Below are positions 43,779 to 52,696 of a stretch of 64,000 bases of DNA, piece after piece. The stretch lies in contig JAHDWA010000011.1 of the NCBI GenBank assembly GCA_023382535.1, positions 174,349 to 238,348 of the forward strand. Direction: 5' to 3'. The notes beneath the pieces were generated by a model. The model saw nothing but the letters and a program-made list of their open reading frames with translations. It did no database searches and had not been told where the DNA came from. The DNA comes from Anaerolineae bacterium. GTDB taxonomy: Bacteria; Chloroflexota; Anaerolineae; 4572-78; J111. A program made the translations under genes and the position numbers. The stretch's first letter is position 1; each line of letters starts with the position of its first letter.

Positions 43779-45206
43779 CTAATCTCCGGCCTGATTTACG
43801 CACGTCGCAGCGGTAGAATCCCAACCGTACGCTCCAGTCATGCCACCAGCCAGCGTGCTGTCAGCCTTATCTGTTCTTCCTGAAATTCTTTGCCCCTGGA
43901 GATCAAGGGGAGCATTGTTTCTCAGTTTTTTCAGGCAATAAAAGCCGTTCATCATGAATGATAAAAGAACAGCCCCCAGCCGCAATCGAAAAGTAGAACG
44001 CAAGCTGCGTTTGGCCGCGTAGTTGAACGAAAAAGCAGCGCGCCACAGCGCCCGGTGGGCTTGCAGGAGTTCGGCGGGGCTCATCTGCTGGGGTTGAAAA
44101 GTGACGTTATAACCGTTGTAATATTCCCAACCCCGTCCCTTCAGCAGCCGTTCTTCCCGCTCCAATTTGTCGTAGAGAGGGGTACCCCGAAAGGGGGTAA
44201 GGATGCTCAGAAAGGGTACATCTACGCCAATTTCGTAAAGCTGTCGGGCCATATCCTCGATGCTGGCCGGAGTATCCCCATCAAATCCGGCAATAAAACC
44301 GGCCATCACGGCGATCCCGCGTTGATGCACTTTCTCAATGCAGGCGCGATAGTGCTCGGCTTTGTTCTGACGTTTATTGGCATTCTTAAGCGACTCTCGC
44401 CCAAACGTCTCAATGCCAAAGAAGACGCCGATGCAGCCGGACTGCTGCATCAAGTCCAACAATTCTTCGTCTTGGGCGATGTCCAAGCTGGCCTGGGTCA
44501 GCCACCATTTTTTGAGCGGGATCATCGCCCGCAGCAATTCTTTAACATATTTGCGGTTTGCCGTGAGATTGTCATCCCAAAACCAGACCACTTTGCGCTG
44601 CCACCACTGGCTGAAATTGTTGTATTCCATATCCTTGATAACCTCGGCCACCGGCCGGGTGCGAAAGCCGGGATTAAGAGTCGGTACGGTGCAGAAGGAG
44701 CAGGTGAAAGGACAACCGCGTGTGGTTTGAATTACTCGTTTAATAAAAAAGGAGTCGGGTAACAAGTCGTAGCGGGGTGTGGGGAGGTTGAGTAAAGGCT
44801 GCGGCTGGCCCTGGTAGGTGGACTTCAGCACACCCCGCTCCGCATCGCTCAGCAACGCAGCCCAAACTGACTCCGCCTCGCCAATCACGACCGCATCGCA
44901 GAATTGCAGCGCCTCTGCCGGAGAAAAGGTCACATGCGGACCGCCCATCACCACCATTTTGCCTTTTTGCTTGAACAGAGTCGCCAGGCGGTATGCTTCC
45001 GGGGCGAAACCGCTGAAGAAGGATAGAGCAATCAGATCGGCGTCAGTATTCAGATTGACCGGCTCAACCTGTTGGTGCGTTACTCTAACCTCAAACCGAG
45101 GTGGGGTAATTGCCGCCAGGTGAATACCGGTAATTGGCGGCACAAAGTTGGTTTCATGACCTTTCTCGTAGCGCGGCATGTAAACAATAATGATCTCTAT
45201 TTTCAT
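43779..45206 (-). CDS. B12-binding-domain radical SAM enzyme, second copy
   Basis: A 475-residue protein with the same architecture as its neighbour but clearly diverged. Cobalamin-binding-like N-terminus ([33 protein letters not shown]). Iron-sulfur ligands are C165, C169, C172 in [12 protein letters not shown]. The late motif is [19 protein letters not shown] 45206 follows AAGGAG; the TTG at 45224 lies upstream of that site and is rejected. It probably acts in the same pathway as its neighbour on a related substrate. Confidence 0.9.
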   Translation of the reverse strand: MKIEIIIVYMPRYEKGHETNFVPPITGIHLAAITPPRFEVRVTHQQVEPVNLNTDADLIALSFFSGFAPEAYRLATLFKQKGKMVVMGGPHVTFSPAEALQFCDAVVIGEAESVWAALLSDAERGVLKSTYQGQPQPLLNLPTPRYDLLPDSFFIKRVIQTTRGCPFTCSFCTVPTLNPGFRTRPVAEVIKDMEYNNFSQWWQRKVVWFWDDNLTANRKYVKELLRAMIPLKKWWLTQASLDIAQDEELLDLMQQSGCIGVFFGIETFGRESLKNANKRQNKAEHYRACIEKVHQRGIAVMAGFIAGFDGDTPASIEDMARQLYEIGVDVPFLSILTPFRGTPLYDKLEREERLLKGRGWEYYNGYNVTFQPQQMSPAELLQAHRALWRAAFSFNYAAKRSLRSTFRLRLGAVLLSFMMNGFYCLKKLRNNAPLDLQGQRISGRTDKADSTLAGGMTGAYGWDSTAATCVNQAGD

Positions 45207-45220
45207 AGTAACTCTCCTTG

Positions 45221-45649
45221 TCAATTGCTGGTTCCATCATTTCTTTGCTTAACCTGCCTGTGGAGATAGTGACCTGGCTTAAAATGGAACAGACTCCATC
45301 TCAGGAAAGCTCCGCTGTAAGCGCCGACAAACGCCGGAACAAGGGCCATAAATGTCTGTAAAGTGGTAATGGTATTTAAAGAGGGACATTCGAAGCCGGT
45401 ACGGCAGGGTAAGGTAGAGCCGGCCAGTAGGGCTGCGAGGTAAACCAGGGGCAGGCCCACGCCGGCCAGCAGCGCCCATTGCCAGGCTCGCTGGGAATCC
45501 AGCAGGCCAAAAATAAAGGTGACAAGCAGCAGCAAGATCAGCGCCGTCCAGACCTCGTCGTTATGCAGGTCTACATACCCAATCAGCAGGCCGGCGGCGA
45601 GGGCCAGCAGGTGAGGCTGGACTTTGGGCAAAAGGGTGAGATTTGGCAT
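45221..45649 (-). CDS. Hypothetical membrane protein
   Basis: A 142-residue protein with about four hydrophobic segments. Polar features are [11 protein letters not shown] near the start and a basic His-rich tail ([16 protein letters not shown]). It precedes the second radical SAM gene with almost no gap and follows a 56-residue membrane gene, so it is part of the leftward cluster. The family is not recognised. Confidence 0.65.
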   Translation of the reverse strand: MPNLTLLPKVQPHLLALAAGLLIGYVDLHNDEVWTALILLLLVTFIFGLLDSQRAWQWALLAGVGLPLVYLAALLAGSTLPCRTGFECPSLNTITTLQTFMALVPAFVGAYSGAFLRWSLFHFKPGHYLHRQVKQRNDGTSN

Positions 45650-45664
45650 AAGCAGTCCTCCTTG

Positions 45665-45835
45665 TCAGAGAGAGTGGGTTAACAGATTGAAATAGACCAC
45701 CCAGCCGACGAGTACCCCGGCGACAATCACGGCCAGCAGGACATATCTCCAGACTTGCTGTAAGCGGGTCAGGCCAATAACTGCCAGCAGCAAACCGATG
45801 AGGGATAACATTAAGGCATTCGGATGTTTGTTCAT
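45665..45835 (-). CDS. 56-residue two-helix membrane protein
   Basis: ATG at 45835 has an excellent AGGAGG 5 nt upstream. The frame gives two hydrophobic helices (LMLSLIGLLLAVIGL and YVLLAVIVAGVLVGWVVYF) separated by a short basic loop and stops at TGA (45667-45665). It lies 15 nt before the 142-residue membrane gene and is the first gene of the leftward cluster. No known family. Confidence 0.7.
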   Translation of the reverse strand: MNKHPNALMLSLIGLLLAVIGLTRLQQVWRYVLLAVIVAGVLVGWVVYFNLLTHSL

Positions 45836-45932
45836 TGGACCTCCTCGACGATTAACCGGATTTAAACCCAGTTTAGGCCAAATTCCCGGGACAAGCTACC
45901 TCCTGAAAGCGTCATTTAAAGCACCTGAGTGC

Positions 45933-45961
45933 TTGACCTCCACCTTTTTATTTGCTACGCT
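45933..45961 (+). promoter_or_regulatory. Possible promoter for the DUF4173 gene
   Basis: TTGACC (45933-45938), a 17-nt spacer and TACGCT (45956-45961), about 50 nt upstream of the start. Confidence 0.45.
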
Positions 45962-46010
45962 GGCAGCAGCGGTATAAGGTAGTTAAAGATTTCACAAAAT
46001 TGGAGTAACC

Positions 46011-47531
46011 ATGATCCGCCCTAATCGCCCCATCTTAATTTTGCTTCTCGCTTTGATCCTCGGTTGGAGCTGGGACGCCTTGTTCTACGGGCAGGCTCTC
46101 GGCATTTCCGTCTTTCTCTTCGTTCTGCTCCTACTGGCCATCCTCTTCAGCCTGGGCAGGTTGCAGGGCGTGCGTCCGGCCTGGCGCAACCTCTGGCTGC
46201 TGGCTCCCCTGCTCTTCTTTGCGGCCATGGTCGCCGTTCGAGCGAACGCCTTTGTTACTTTTCTCAATATCGTCGCCTGCCTGGCCCTCTTGGGGTTGAT
46301 CGCTCACTTTTACGCCGCTGGCTGGATTGCCAGGCTGGGGCTGGTGGGTTATCCCCTCGTTCTGCTCCAGGTAGCCGCCAACCTTCTCGTCCGGCCCGCG
46401 CCCCTGGTAGCGGCCAGTGTGAATTTGCCCACCGTTCAGGCCCGCAGCCGGCGCAATGTGCTGCCTGTGGTGCGCGGCCTGCTGCTGGCGCTGCCCGTCC
46501 TCCTTGTTTTTACCGGCCTGCTGGCCTCCGCCGACCTGGTCTTTGCCCATTATCTGGAAGATGTCTTGCAGCTCAAATTCCTGGCCGACAAGCTGGAATG
46601 GCTGTGGCGGGGGGCCATCATTCTTATCGTCGCCTGGCTTTTGGCCGGGGGACTGGTCTACGCCCTGAATCGCACCCCGGCCGCCGATGAAACCAGCCTG
46701 GCCGCCAGAGCAAGTCGCCTGACCTGGCCGTTTGGCCTCGGCTTCATCGAGGTCACAATTTTGCTGGTTTTGGTGGACCTCCTGTTTTTAGTTTTTGTGG
46801 CGATTCAATTTGCTTACCTGTTCGGCGGGCAGGCCAACATTACGGTGGAGGGTTTCACTTACGCCGAGTATGCCCGGCGCGGCTTCTTTGAGCTGGTTGC
46901 CGTATCGGTGCTGACGTTGGGCCTGATCCTGACCTTACATTGGCTGGCCCGCCGCGAAACTGCCTGGCAGCGTGTTGCTTTTAAGGGCTTGAGCAGCCTG
47001 ATGGTGGCGTTAGGGCTGGTCATCCTGGCTTCCGCCTTTCAACGACTGCTCCTCTATGAGATTGCCTACGGCTACACCGAACTGCGCCTCTACAGCCACG
47101 TCTTTATGGTTTGGCTGGCGGTCACGTTTGTCTGGTTTGTAATCACCTTATGGCTCCAGCCCGAGCGCTTTGCCCTGGGCCTGCTGCTGGCCAGCCTGGG
47201 CTTTGTCGTCACGCTCAATGTCATCAACCCCGATGCTTTTATCGCCCGGCAAAACCTGGCCGGCCTGGATACCTTCATCGCCGAGGAAAATTCATCCTCC
47301 TACCGCACCGGCGGCAAACTGGATGTGGAGTACCTGACCACCCTCTCCGACGATGCGGCGCCGGTGTTGGCTGCGGCGTTGGATCAGCTTAGTCCCGATG
47401 AGCGGCTGACGCTGAGCGAACACCTTCATTCCCGCCGCGAGCGCCTGGCGAAGACTATCGCTGCCCAAGGATGGCCTTCGTTTCACTGGGCCGAGCAGCG
47501 GGCTTACGCGGCATTGGCGGGAATAAAGTGA
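46011..47531 (+). CDS. DUF4173 polytopic membrane protein
   Basis: A 506-residue protein with about ten helices. The DUF4173 core is visible in GFTYAEYARRGFFELVAVS and LLYEIAYGYTELRLYSHVF. A soluble C-terminal tail (about 425-506) follows. The function of the family is unknown; it often lies near signalling genes. GGAG is close to the ATG. Confidence 0.85.
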   Translation: MIRPNRPILILLLALILGWSWDALFYGQALGISVFLFVLLLLAILFSLGRLQGVRPAWRNLWLLAPLLFFAAMVAVRANAFVTFLNIVACLALLGLIAHFYAAGWIARLGLVGYPLVLLQVAANLLVRPAPLVAASVNLPTVQARSRRNVLPVVRGLLLALPVLLVFTGLLASADLVFAHYLEDVLQLKFLADKLEWLWRGAIILIVAWLLAGGLVYALNRTPAADETSLAARASRLTWPFGLGFIEVTILLVLVDLLFLVFVAIQFAYLFGGQANITVEGFTYAEYARRGFFELVAVSVLTLGLILTLHWLARRETAWQRVAFKGLSSLMVALGLVILASAFQRLLLYEIAYGYTELRLYSHVFMVWLAVTFVWFVITLWLQPERFALGLLLASLGFVVTLNVINPDAFIARQNLAGLDTFIAEENSSSYRTGGKLDVEYLTTLSDDAAPVLAAALDQLSPDERLTLSEHLHSRRERLAKTIAAQGWPSFHWAEQRAYAALAGIK

Positions 47532-47537
47532 AGACTT

Positions 47538-47607
47538 GGACGCGAATTGAACGGGTCGAACGGATTTAAGTCAATTTTTATCCGAAAAATCCGTCGAATC
47601 CGCGTCC
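47538..47607. repeat. GGACGCG...CGCGTCC imperfect inverted repeat
   Basis: GGACGCG and TCGAACGGATTT on the left match AAATCCGTCGA and CGCGTCC on the right. It is the same word family as 21017-21095. It starts 7 nt after the DUF4173 stop. Confidence 0.75.
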
Positions 47608-47654
47608 CATTCCCCACGAGTCTTATTGTGAAGGTTATCTACTCTGAATCTCTA

Positions 47655-47972
47655 ATGGAAACTTTTCTTGTAGTTCTTGTTGGCATCCTAATCACTGCCA
47701 CTCTAGTAGCCTTCGATGAGGCTTCTGCACTGAAGAAGGTGATTAATTGCGTCATTGGCGGTATAATTCTGGGGGTGATTATTATGACACCTGTCGGAGT
47801 AATAATAGGCATCATTGCCCCTGGTACTGTCAGCTCAATTTGGAAAGATATACTTTTTGCAGGAATTTTTGGAGGAATACTGGGAGTAATTTTAGGGGCT
47901 GGCAGTGGATTGATTGTGTTTGTTTTATCTGTGTTGATTAGATTGGTAAAAGCCTTATATTATTGGCAGTAA
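47655..47972 (+). CDS. Small glycine-rich membrane protein
   Basis: About 105 residues from ATG 47655 (METFLVVLVGIL). It is nearly all hydrophobic with GGIILGVIIM and GGILGVILGAG segments, three or four helices. Codon use is more AT-rich than its neighbours, a hint of separate origin. An upstream extension to 47547 lies within the palindrome and is rejected. There is no clear ribosome site and no recognised family. Confidence 0.5.
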   Translation: METFLVVLVGILITATLVAFDEASALKKVINCVIGGIILGVIIMTPVGVIIGIIAPGTVSSIWKDILFAGIFGGILGVILGAGSGLIVFVLSVLIRLVKALYYWQ

Positions 47973-47993
47973 AACGCCTCGCCATTTACCCTT

Positions 47994-48773
47994 ATGGAAG
48001 TTCTCACCCTTCTCATCGTCGAAGACAACCCTAAACTCCGCGCGGCCCTCAAAACCGGCCTGGAAGCGACCGGCGCTGTCTGCGTCAGCCACGACTGCGG
48101 CAGCGGCGAAGAGGCGCTGGCTTACTGCCTGGAGGCAGCCAGGACCTCCGAGGTTTCTGAAAACCTCCGAGGTCTCCCTCACGTGATGCTGATGGACGTG
48201 CAACTGGCCGGGGCCATGAACGGCATCGAGGCCGCGGTCGCCATCCGGCGCGAGTTTCCCCGCCTGCCGGTGGTTTTTTACTCTATCCAGGATGACGACG
48301 CCTACTACCGCGATTTTCGCCGCTCCGGCATCCTCAGCCATTACGCCTACGTCCGCAAATCCAACTTCCTCTTGCCGCAGATGATTGTGCCGCTGCTGCA
48401 AGATGCCGTTGCCGGGCGCAGTTTTATTGATCCCGACATCGAATCGCGGGTGCAGGAGGTCCGCCACAAGGATGAGCAATCGCCGCTGGCCCTGCTGGAA
48501 CCCAACGAGCAGGCAGTCGCCAGGCTGCTGGCCCAGGGCTTGAGCAACGAGCAGATCGCCAGCCGCCTCGGCTTCCGCGACAAGCGGACCATCAGCCGGA
48601 CCAACGGCCAGATTTACGCGGCCTGGGGCCTGGCCGAGACCGCCGCCGATGAAAAAATCGCCCGCACCCGCGCCAGCCTGATTCTGCACGCTGGCCGGCT
48701 CATCACCTGGAATGCCGATGGCGTTGCCCGCGTGCAGAACGAGCGGGGGGAGTGGGTCGTATGGGAAGGATAA
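47994..48773 (+). CDS. Response regulator with LuxR-type output domain
   Basis: A 259-residue two-component regulator. The receiver carries acidic E10/D11, phospho-acceptor Asp68 (MLMDVQ) and Lys122 (VRKSN). The output HTH (about 168-215: LEPNEQAVARLLAQGLSNEQIASRLGF) fits the NarL/FixJ class with a C-terminal extension. Residues about 50-61 are encoded by an in-frame ACCTCCGAGGT palindromic repeat. A histidine kinase gene follows, the likely partner. Confidence 0.9.
   Translation: MEVLTLLIVEDNPKLRAALKTGLEATGAVCVSHDCGSGEEALAYCLEAARTSEVSENLRGLPHVMLMDVQLAGAMNGIEAAVAIRREFPRLPVVFYSIQDDDAYYRDFRRSGILSHYAYVRKSNFLLPQMIVPLLQDAVAGRSFIDPDIESRVQEVRHKDEQSPLALLEPNEQAVARLLAQGLSNEQIASRLGFRDKRTISRTNGQIYAAWGLAETAADEKIARTRASLILHAGRLITWNADGVARVQNERGEWVVWEG
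48143..48174. repeat. In-frame palindromic repeat inside the response regulator gene
   Basis: GACCTCCGAGGTTT and AAACCTCCGAGGTC form a 14-bp inverted repeat with one mismatch and a 4-nt loop. The 11-mer ACCTCCGAGGT occurs twice in direct orientation. It encodes about 11 residues (RTSEVSENLRG) in a surface loop of the receiver without breaking the frame. Confidence 0.75.
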
Positions 48774-48776
48774 TCA

Positions 48777-48833
48777 GCAGGGGAGCAGAGGGGCAGAGGG
48801 GCAGGGGAGAGTTTATCACCTCTGCTCCCCTGC
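48777..48833. repeat. GCAGGGGAGCAGAGG inverted repeat
   Basis: The 15-bp arms 48777-48791 and 48819-48833 are perfect complements made of GGGGCAGA and GGGGAGCA words. It fills the gap between the response regulator stop and the kinase start (ATG 48850). Confidence 0.85.
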
Positions 48834-48849
48834 TCCCCTGCCGAACACT

Positions 48850-51129
48850 ATGACCGGTAACTTCCTCCTCGACTGGGCCATTGTGGCCGTGTCGTTATTT
48901 AATACCATTTTGCTGCTCTGGCTGGGCTTGACGGTTTTGCTCAATGCCGACCGCCGGAGTTGGGGTATCTGGCTGGTCGGCGGCGGCTTGTTGATTGGCA
49001 GCGCTTTCTTTGTCAGCCACACGGCCATTCTGGGCTACGGCCTCCCTACGGCTATCGGCCAGGGATTGAACTTCTGGTGGCGGGCCGGCTGGCTGCCGGT
49101 GGTGATTGCGCCGTTGACCTGGTATGTGGCTATGCTCTGGTACAGCGGCTTCTGGGAGGAGTTGCCGGGTGGAGAAGGTAATCTACCTCCCCTGTCCTGG
49201 CAGCGCCCCTGGCTCGGCTTGACCATCCTGCTGGCCGTGAGTTTGGTCGCTCTGCTGCTCTTTGCCAACCCTCTGCCATCGTTTGTGCAAATCACCCAAC
49301 TACGGCTGTCGGCTTCGCCGGAAATTGGCGGGATTCCGCTCCTGGTGCTGGTCTACCCGCTCTACATGCTGCTTTGTATTGGCCTGTCACTCGCGGCGCT
49401 GCGCCGGCCCGCGCCTTCCGGCCGGGTCATGGGCGATCTGGCCCGCCGGCGCGCCCGTCCCTGGCTCATTACGACGACAGTGCTGCTGCTGCTGGTCAGC
49501 CTGCTGGTTGCCTGGGTGATGCTGTGGATTGTGCTGAACGTGCCCCGCGGCCATGTGGCCGACATGTCCCTGACCATTGGCTGGTTTGACCTGGTAATTG
49601 ACCTGCTGATCGCGCTGGCTGTTATCTTGATGGGCCGGGCGATTGTCTCCTACGAGGTCTTTACCGGCAAAACCCTGCCCCGGCGCGGTTTTTTTCGCCA
49701 CTGGCGCAGCACAGTCATCTTAGCCGCCGGGTACGGCCTGGTTATCGGCGCGACCATCGCCATCCAACTGCGGCCCATCTACAGCCTGCTCTTGACGACC
49801 ATCCTGATGAGCGTGTTTTTTGCCCTCTTTAGCTGGCGCTCCTTTGTCGAGCGTGATCACTACATGCGCCTGCTGCGTCCTTTTGTCAGCAGCCAGGGCC
49901 TTTATGAACAACTGCTAACCCCCACCCTCCCCCTGGCGGACGGGCAGGTGGGACAGGCAGGAGATTCCTTCCGCGCCCTTTGCGCCAGCATTTTAGGTGC
50001 GCGTCTGGCCTACTTAATTCCATTAGGACCGCTGGCCCCGCTTGTTGGGGCATCTTTAACTTACCCTGACCATGCTCCCCCGCTCCCCCGCTCCCCCCGC
50101 CTGGCGCTCCGCGCTGACAGTCCTTTGCTCGCCACCCTCTCGCCCCAAACGATGAGCCTGCCGCTTGATCCGGCCCAATACGGCGGCGCGTTGTGGGCTG
50201 TGCCACTGTGGAGTGAGCGTGGGTTAGCCGGGGTGCTGCTGCTGGGCGAAAAGCGCGATGGCGGCCTCTACACCCAGGAGGAAATGGAAATCGCCCGGGC
50301 CAGCGGCGAACGCCTGATTGATACCCAGGCCAGCGTCGAGCTGGCCCGCCGCCTCATGGCCTTACAGCGCCAGCGGCTGGCTCAAACTCAAATTCTCGAC
50401 CGGCAGACCCGGCGCGTCCTGCACGACGACATCCTGCCCAGCCTGCATACGGCGATGCTCATCCTGACCGCTGACAGGGGGCCGGAGGCCGGGGACCAGG
50501 GGACAGGAGACCAGGAACAGATGACGAGAGACTCAACTCCCGGCCCCCATCACGCCGAGGCTGTCACCCTTCTGACCGACCTGCACCACCAAATCTCCGA
50601 CCTGCTGCGCGAGATGCCGGTGACGGTTACGGCGGAAGTGGGGCGTTTGGGCCTGGTTGCTGCGCTGCGCCGGATCGTGGACGATGAACTGAGCCGGGCT
50701 TTTGATGAAGTCACCTGGTATGTCGAGCCGGCGGCAGCAGAAAAAGCGCGCGCCATTCCCCCCTTGACCGCCGAGGTCATCTTTTATGCTGCCCGCGAAG
50801 CCATGCGCAATGCCGCCCGGCATGGCCGCGCCGAAGCCTCCAGCCTGCTTCATCTCAAGATCAGCGTTACCTGGCAAGACGGCCTGGAAATAATCGTTGA
50901 GGATAATGGGGTCGGCGTGGGCGCGGCCGGTTCGGCAAATGGCAACAGCGGCCTTCGTCCCGGCGCTGGGCCTGAGGCTCAGCCCGAAGGCTCAGGCCAG
51001 GGACTGGCCCTCCACAGCACGATGATGGCCGTCGTCGGTGGGACGCTGGCCGTGGAGAGCGTGCCGGCCTTCTATACCCGGGTGATTTTGACCTTGCCCC
51101 CGGACGCGCTGGCCGCAGGGAGTGAGTGA
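48850..51129 (+). CDS. Membrane sensor histidine kinase, NarX/DesK class
   Basis: About 759 residues from ATG 48850; an upstream extension runs through the repeat and is rejected. About eight to nine membrane helices occupy the first 330 residues. A GAF-like region leads to a HisKA_3 helix with RRVLHDDILPSLH near 525, then the ATPase domain: AREAMRNAARH (N box, near 648), VEDNGVGVG (G1) and GQGLALHSTM (G2). Three low-complexity repeats lie in frame (about residues 409-417, 543-566 and 707-716). The partner is the response regulator just upstream. Confidence 0.88.
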   Translation: MTGNFLLDWAIVAVSLFNTILLLWLGLTVLLNADRRSWGIWLVGGGLLIGSAFFVSHTAILGYGLPTAIGQGLNFWWRAGWLPVVIAPLTWYVAMLWYSGFWEELPGGEGNLPPLSWQRPWLGLTILLAVSLVALLLFANPLPSFVQITQLRLSASPEIGGIPLLVLVYPLYMLLCIGLSLAALRRPAPSGRVMGDLARRRARPWLITTTVLLLLVSLLVAWVMLWIVLNVPRGHVADMSLTIGWFDLVIDLLIALAVILMGRAIVSYEVFTGKTLPRRGFFRHWRSTVILAAGYGLVIGATIAIQLRPIYSLLLTTILMSVFFALFSWRSFVERDHYMRLLRPFVSSQGLYEQLLTPTLPLADGQVGQAGDSFRALCASILGARLAYLIPLGPLAPLVGASLTYPDHAPPLPRSPRLALRADSPLLATLSPQTMSLPLDPAQYGGALWAVPLWSERGLAGVLLLGEKRDGGLYTQEEMEIARASGERLIDTQASVELARRLMALQRQRLAQTQILDRQTRRVLHDDILPSLHTAMLILTADRGPEAGDQGTGDQEQMTRDSTPGPHHAEAVTLLTDLHHQISDLLREMPVTVTAEVGRLGLVAALRRIVDDELSRAFDEVTWYVEPAAAEKARAIPPLTAEVIFYAAREAMRNAARHGRAEASSLLHLKISVTWQDGLEIIVEDNGVGVGAAGSANGNSGLRPGAGPEAQPEGSGQGLALHSTMMAVVGGTLAVESVPAFYTRVILTLPPDALAAGSE
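50074..50099. repeat. In-frame GCTCCCCC octamers inside the kinase gene
   Basis: Three tandem copies of GCTCCCCC encode a Pro-rich stretch (HAPPLPRSPR). It is the same type of word repeat seen in intergenic regions. Confidence 0.65.
50477..50548. repeat. In-frame GGGGACCAG-type repeat inside the kinase gene
   Basis: GGGGGCCGG (50477-50485) and CCGGCCCCC (50540-50548) bracket purine-rich words (GGGGACCA, GGGGACAGG, AGACCAGG). It encodes a Gly/Asp/Gln-rich loop (PEAGDQGTGDQEQ) after the phospho-acceptor helix. Confidence 0.65.
50969..50998. repeat. In-frame GGCCTGAG palindrome inside the kinase ATPase domain
   Basis: GGCCTGAG (50969-50976) and CTCAGGCC (50991-50998) flank GCTCAGCCCGAAGG. It encodes GPEAQPEGSG between the G1 and G2 boxes, the variable ATP-lid region. 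Confidence 0.65.
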
Positions 51130-51271
51130 GGATGATGGGGATAAAATTTCCCGGCAAAAGGGGGTTGTCAAAGGGCAAAGAAGCCGATATAATGGGAAGA
51201 TAAGCGATTAGCGGTGATGGGCATTTGATATGCCGATCCCTTGTTCTTGACCCAAGCCAACACCACACATC

Positions 51272-52696
51272 ATGGACGAACCTGACCTGCAAACACTTCT
51301 CCGCGAAGGGATTGCGGCGGCTAAAGCGGCTCAAGCGGAAGCGGCCCCGGTGGATAAATCCCAGTCCTCACGGATTCAGCGCATCGGCGCGGCCAAAACG
51401 AGCCAGCGCGAGCGCGCGCGCCAGCTTCTGCTGCAAGTCACCGAACTGGATGAGACGAATATCGCCGCCTGGCTCTGGCTCAGCACGGTGCTGGACAGCC
51501 TGGACGAGAAACAGGTCTGCCTGGAAAATGTACTGACTCTTGCCCCGGACAACAAGGCCGCCCGCGCCGGCCTGGCCCGGCTGGAGCAGATGGCCCGCTC
51601 CGCTCCACCAAAGCCCGAACCCTCAAAAATAGTTCCACCTCCCCCCGAGCAGCCCCGGCTTCAACCCTCTCCTGCTCGCCGGGAGGAAAAAAGAACTGTC
51701 TCCAAAGCACCCCAAGCCGGCGGCATCCTTTGCCCCTTCTGCCGCCAAACCATCTCGGCGGTAGCCACCACCTGTAGCCACTGCCGGCTGCCCCTGGTCG
51801 TTACCTGCCCGGCCTGCGGGACCGAGGTGGATGTCGAAAAGCCCGCCTGTACCCGCTGCGGCCAAACGATGGGCGATTATCGCCACAAGTTGAAATATTT
51901 TGTCGAGCTGGCAACGGCCAGCCAGGAACAGCAGCGCTATGAGGAAGCCCTCAAAGCCTGGCAGGCTGTCGAGGCGATTAAGCCGGATCATCCCGACCTC
52001 CATCTCCATCTGGCGCAAGCGCAGATCGGCCTGGGGCGGGAAGACCGGGCAACCCGCAGCTTACAGCGCGCCCTCAAAGAAAATCCTAATTCCACAGAAG
52101 TTTATTATACCCTGGGCGAAATGCTGCGGCAGCGGGGCGAGATTGAAGAAGCTTATACCCACTATCTAAAAGTAACCCGGCTCGATCCCCGGCATGGCCG
52201 GGCCTGGCTGCGTTTGGGGCAGCTTTATGAGCAGGCGCGGCGGGGCAAGGATGCCCTTCAGGCGTATCAACGCGCCGCTAAAGTACTGGAAACCGGCTCG
52301 GCTGAGAGCCGGCAAGTTCGACAGCAGCTCCAGGCGCTTCAACCCTCGCTGCCGGAAGCAATGATGACCGGCTGGTCCGAGCTGATCCGCCAGATGAGCG
52401 GGCCGGTGTTGGTTTGTCTGCTGGCGCTCCTGCTCGACTCCGGCCTGCGGCCCTGGTGGTTTGGCTGGAGCGGCTGGCTGGGCCTGCTGCTGGCGTTTAT
52501 GGGCGCTTTTCTTTGGGTCAGCGCCGACAGTTTGCCGCGCAATCCTTTGATTTGCCAACTGCTAGGCCGCGAGGGGCTGGAAACAACCGGTTTGCGCGGG
52601 CCGATTGCTTTCTTTGGCCTGTTTTGCTGGGTTTTGGCCTTTGCCCTGATTATCATGCCGATTGGACAATCCTTTCCAGAGCCGCCGAACCTATGA
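51272..52696 (+). CDS. TPR protein with double zinc ribbon and membrane anchor
   Basis: A 474-residue protein. Helical repeats at 40-110, a Pro-rich linker, then a double zinc ribbon (about 152-200: CPFC..CSHC, CPACG..CTRCG), five or so TPRs (about 210-340) and two or three membrane helices near the C-terminus (LVCLLALLL, LGLLLAFMGAFL, IAFFGLFCWVLAFAL). It is likely a membrane-tethered scaffold on the cytoplasmic side. Its stop overlaps the rhomboid start (ATGA), so the two are translated together. Confidence 0.82.
   Translation: MDEPDLQTLLREGIAAAKAAQAEAAPVDKSQSSRIQRIGAAKTSQRERARQLLLQVTELDETNIAAWLWLSTVLDSLDEKQVCLENVLTLAPDNKAARAGLARLEQMARSAPPKPEPSKIVPPPPEQPRLQPSPARREEKRTVSKAPQAGGILCPFCRQTISAVATTCSHCRLPLVVTCPACGTEVDVEKPACTRCGQTMGDYRHKLKYFVELATASQEQQRYEEALKAWQAVEAIKPDHPDLHLHLAQAQIGLGREDRATRSLQRALKENPNSTEVYYTLGEMLRQRGEIEEAYTHYLKVTRLDPRHGRAWLRLGQLYEQARRGKDALQAYQRAAKVLETGSAESRQVRQQLQALQPSLPEAMMTGWSELIRQMSGPVLVCLLALLLDSGLRPWWFGWSGWLGLLLAFMGAFLWVSADSLPRNPLICQLLGREGLETTGLRGPIAFFGLFCWVLAFALIIMPIGQSFPEPPNL

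Noticed and set aside
47547..47654. N-terminal extension of the small membrane protein
   Set aside because: The extension is read from the GGACGCG palindrome and is not protein-like.
48712..48849. N-terminal extension of the first histidine kinase
   Set aside because: It overlaps the response regulator end and the GCAGGGGAG palindrome; ATG 48850 begins the first membrane helix.
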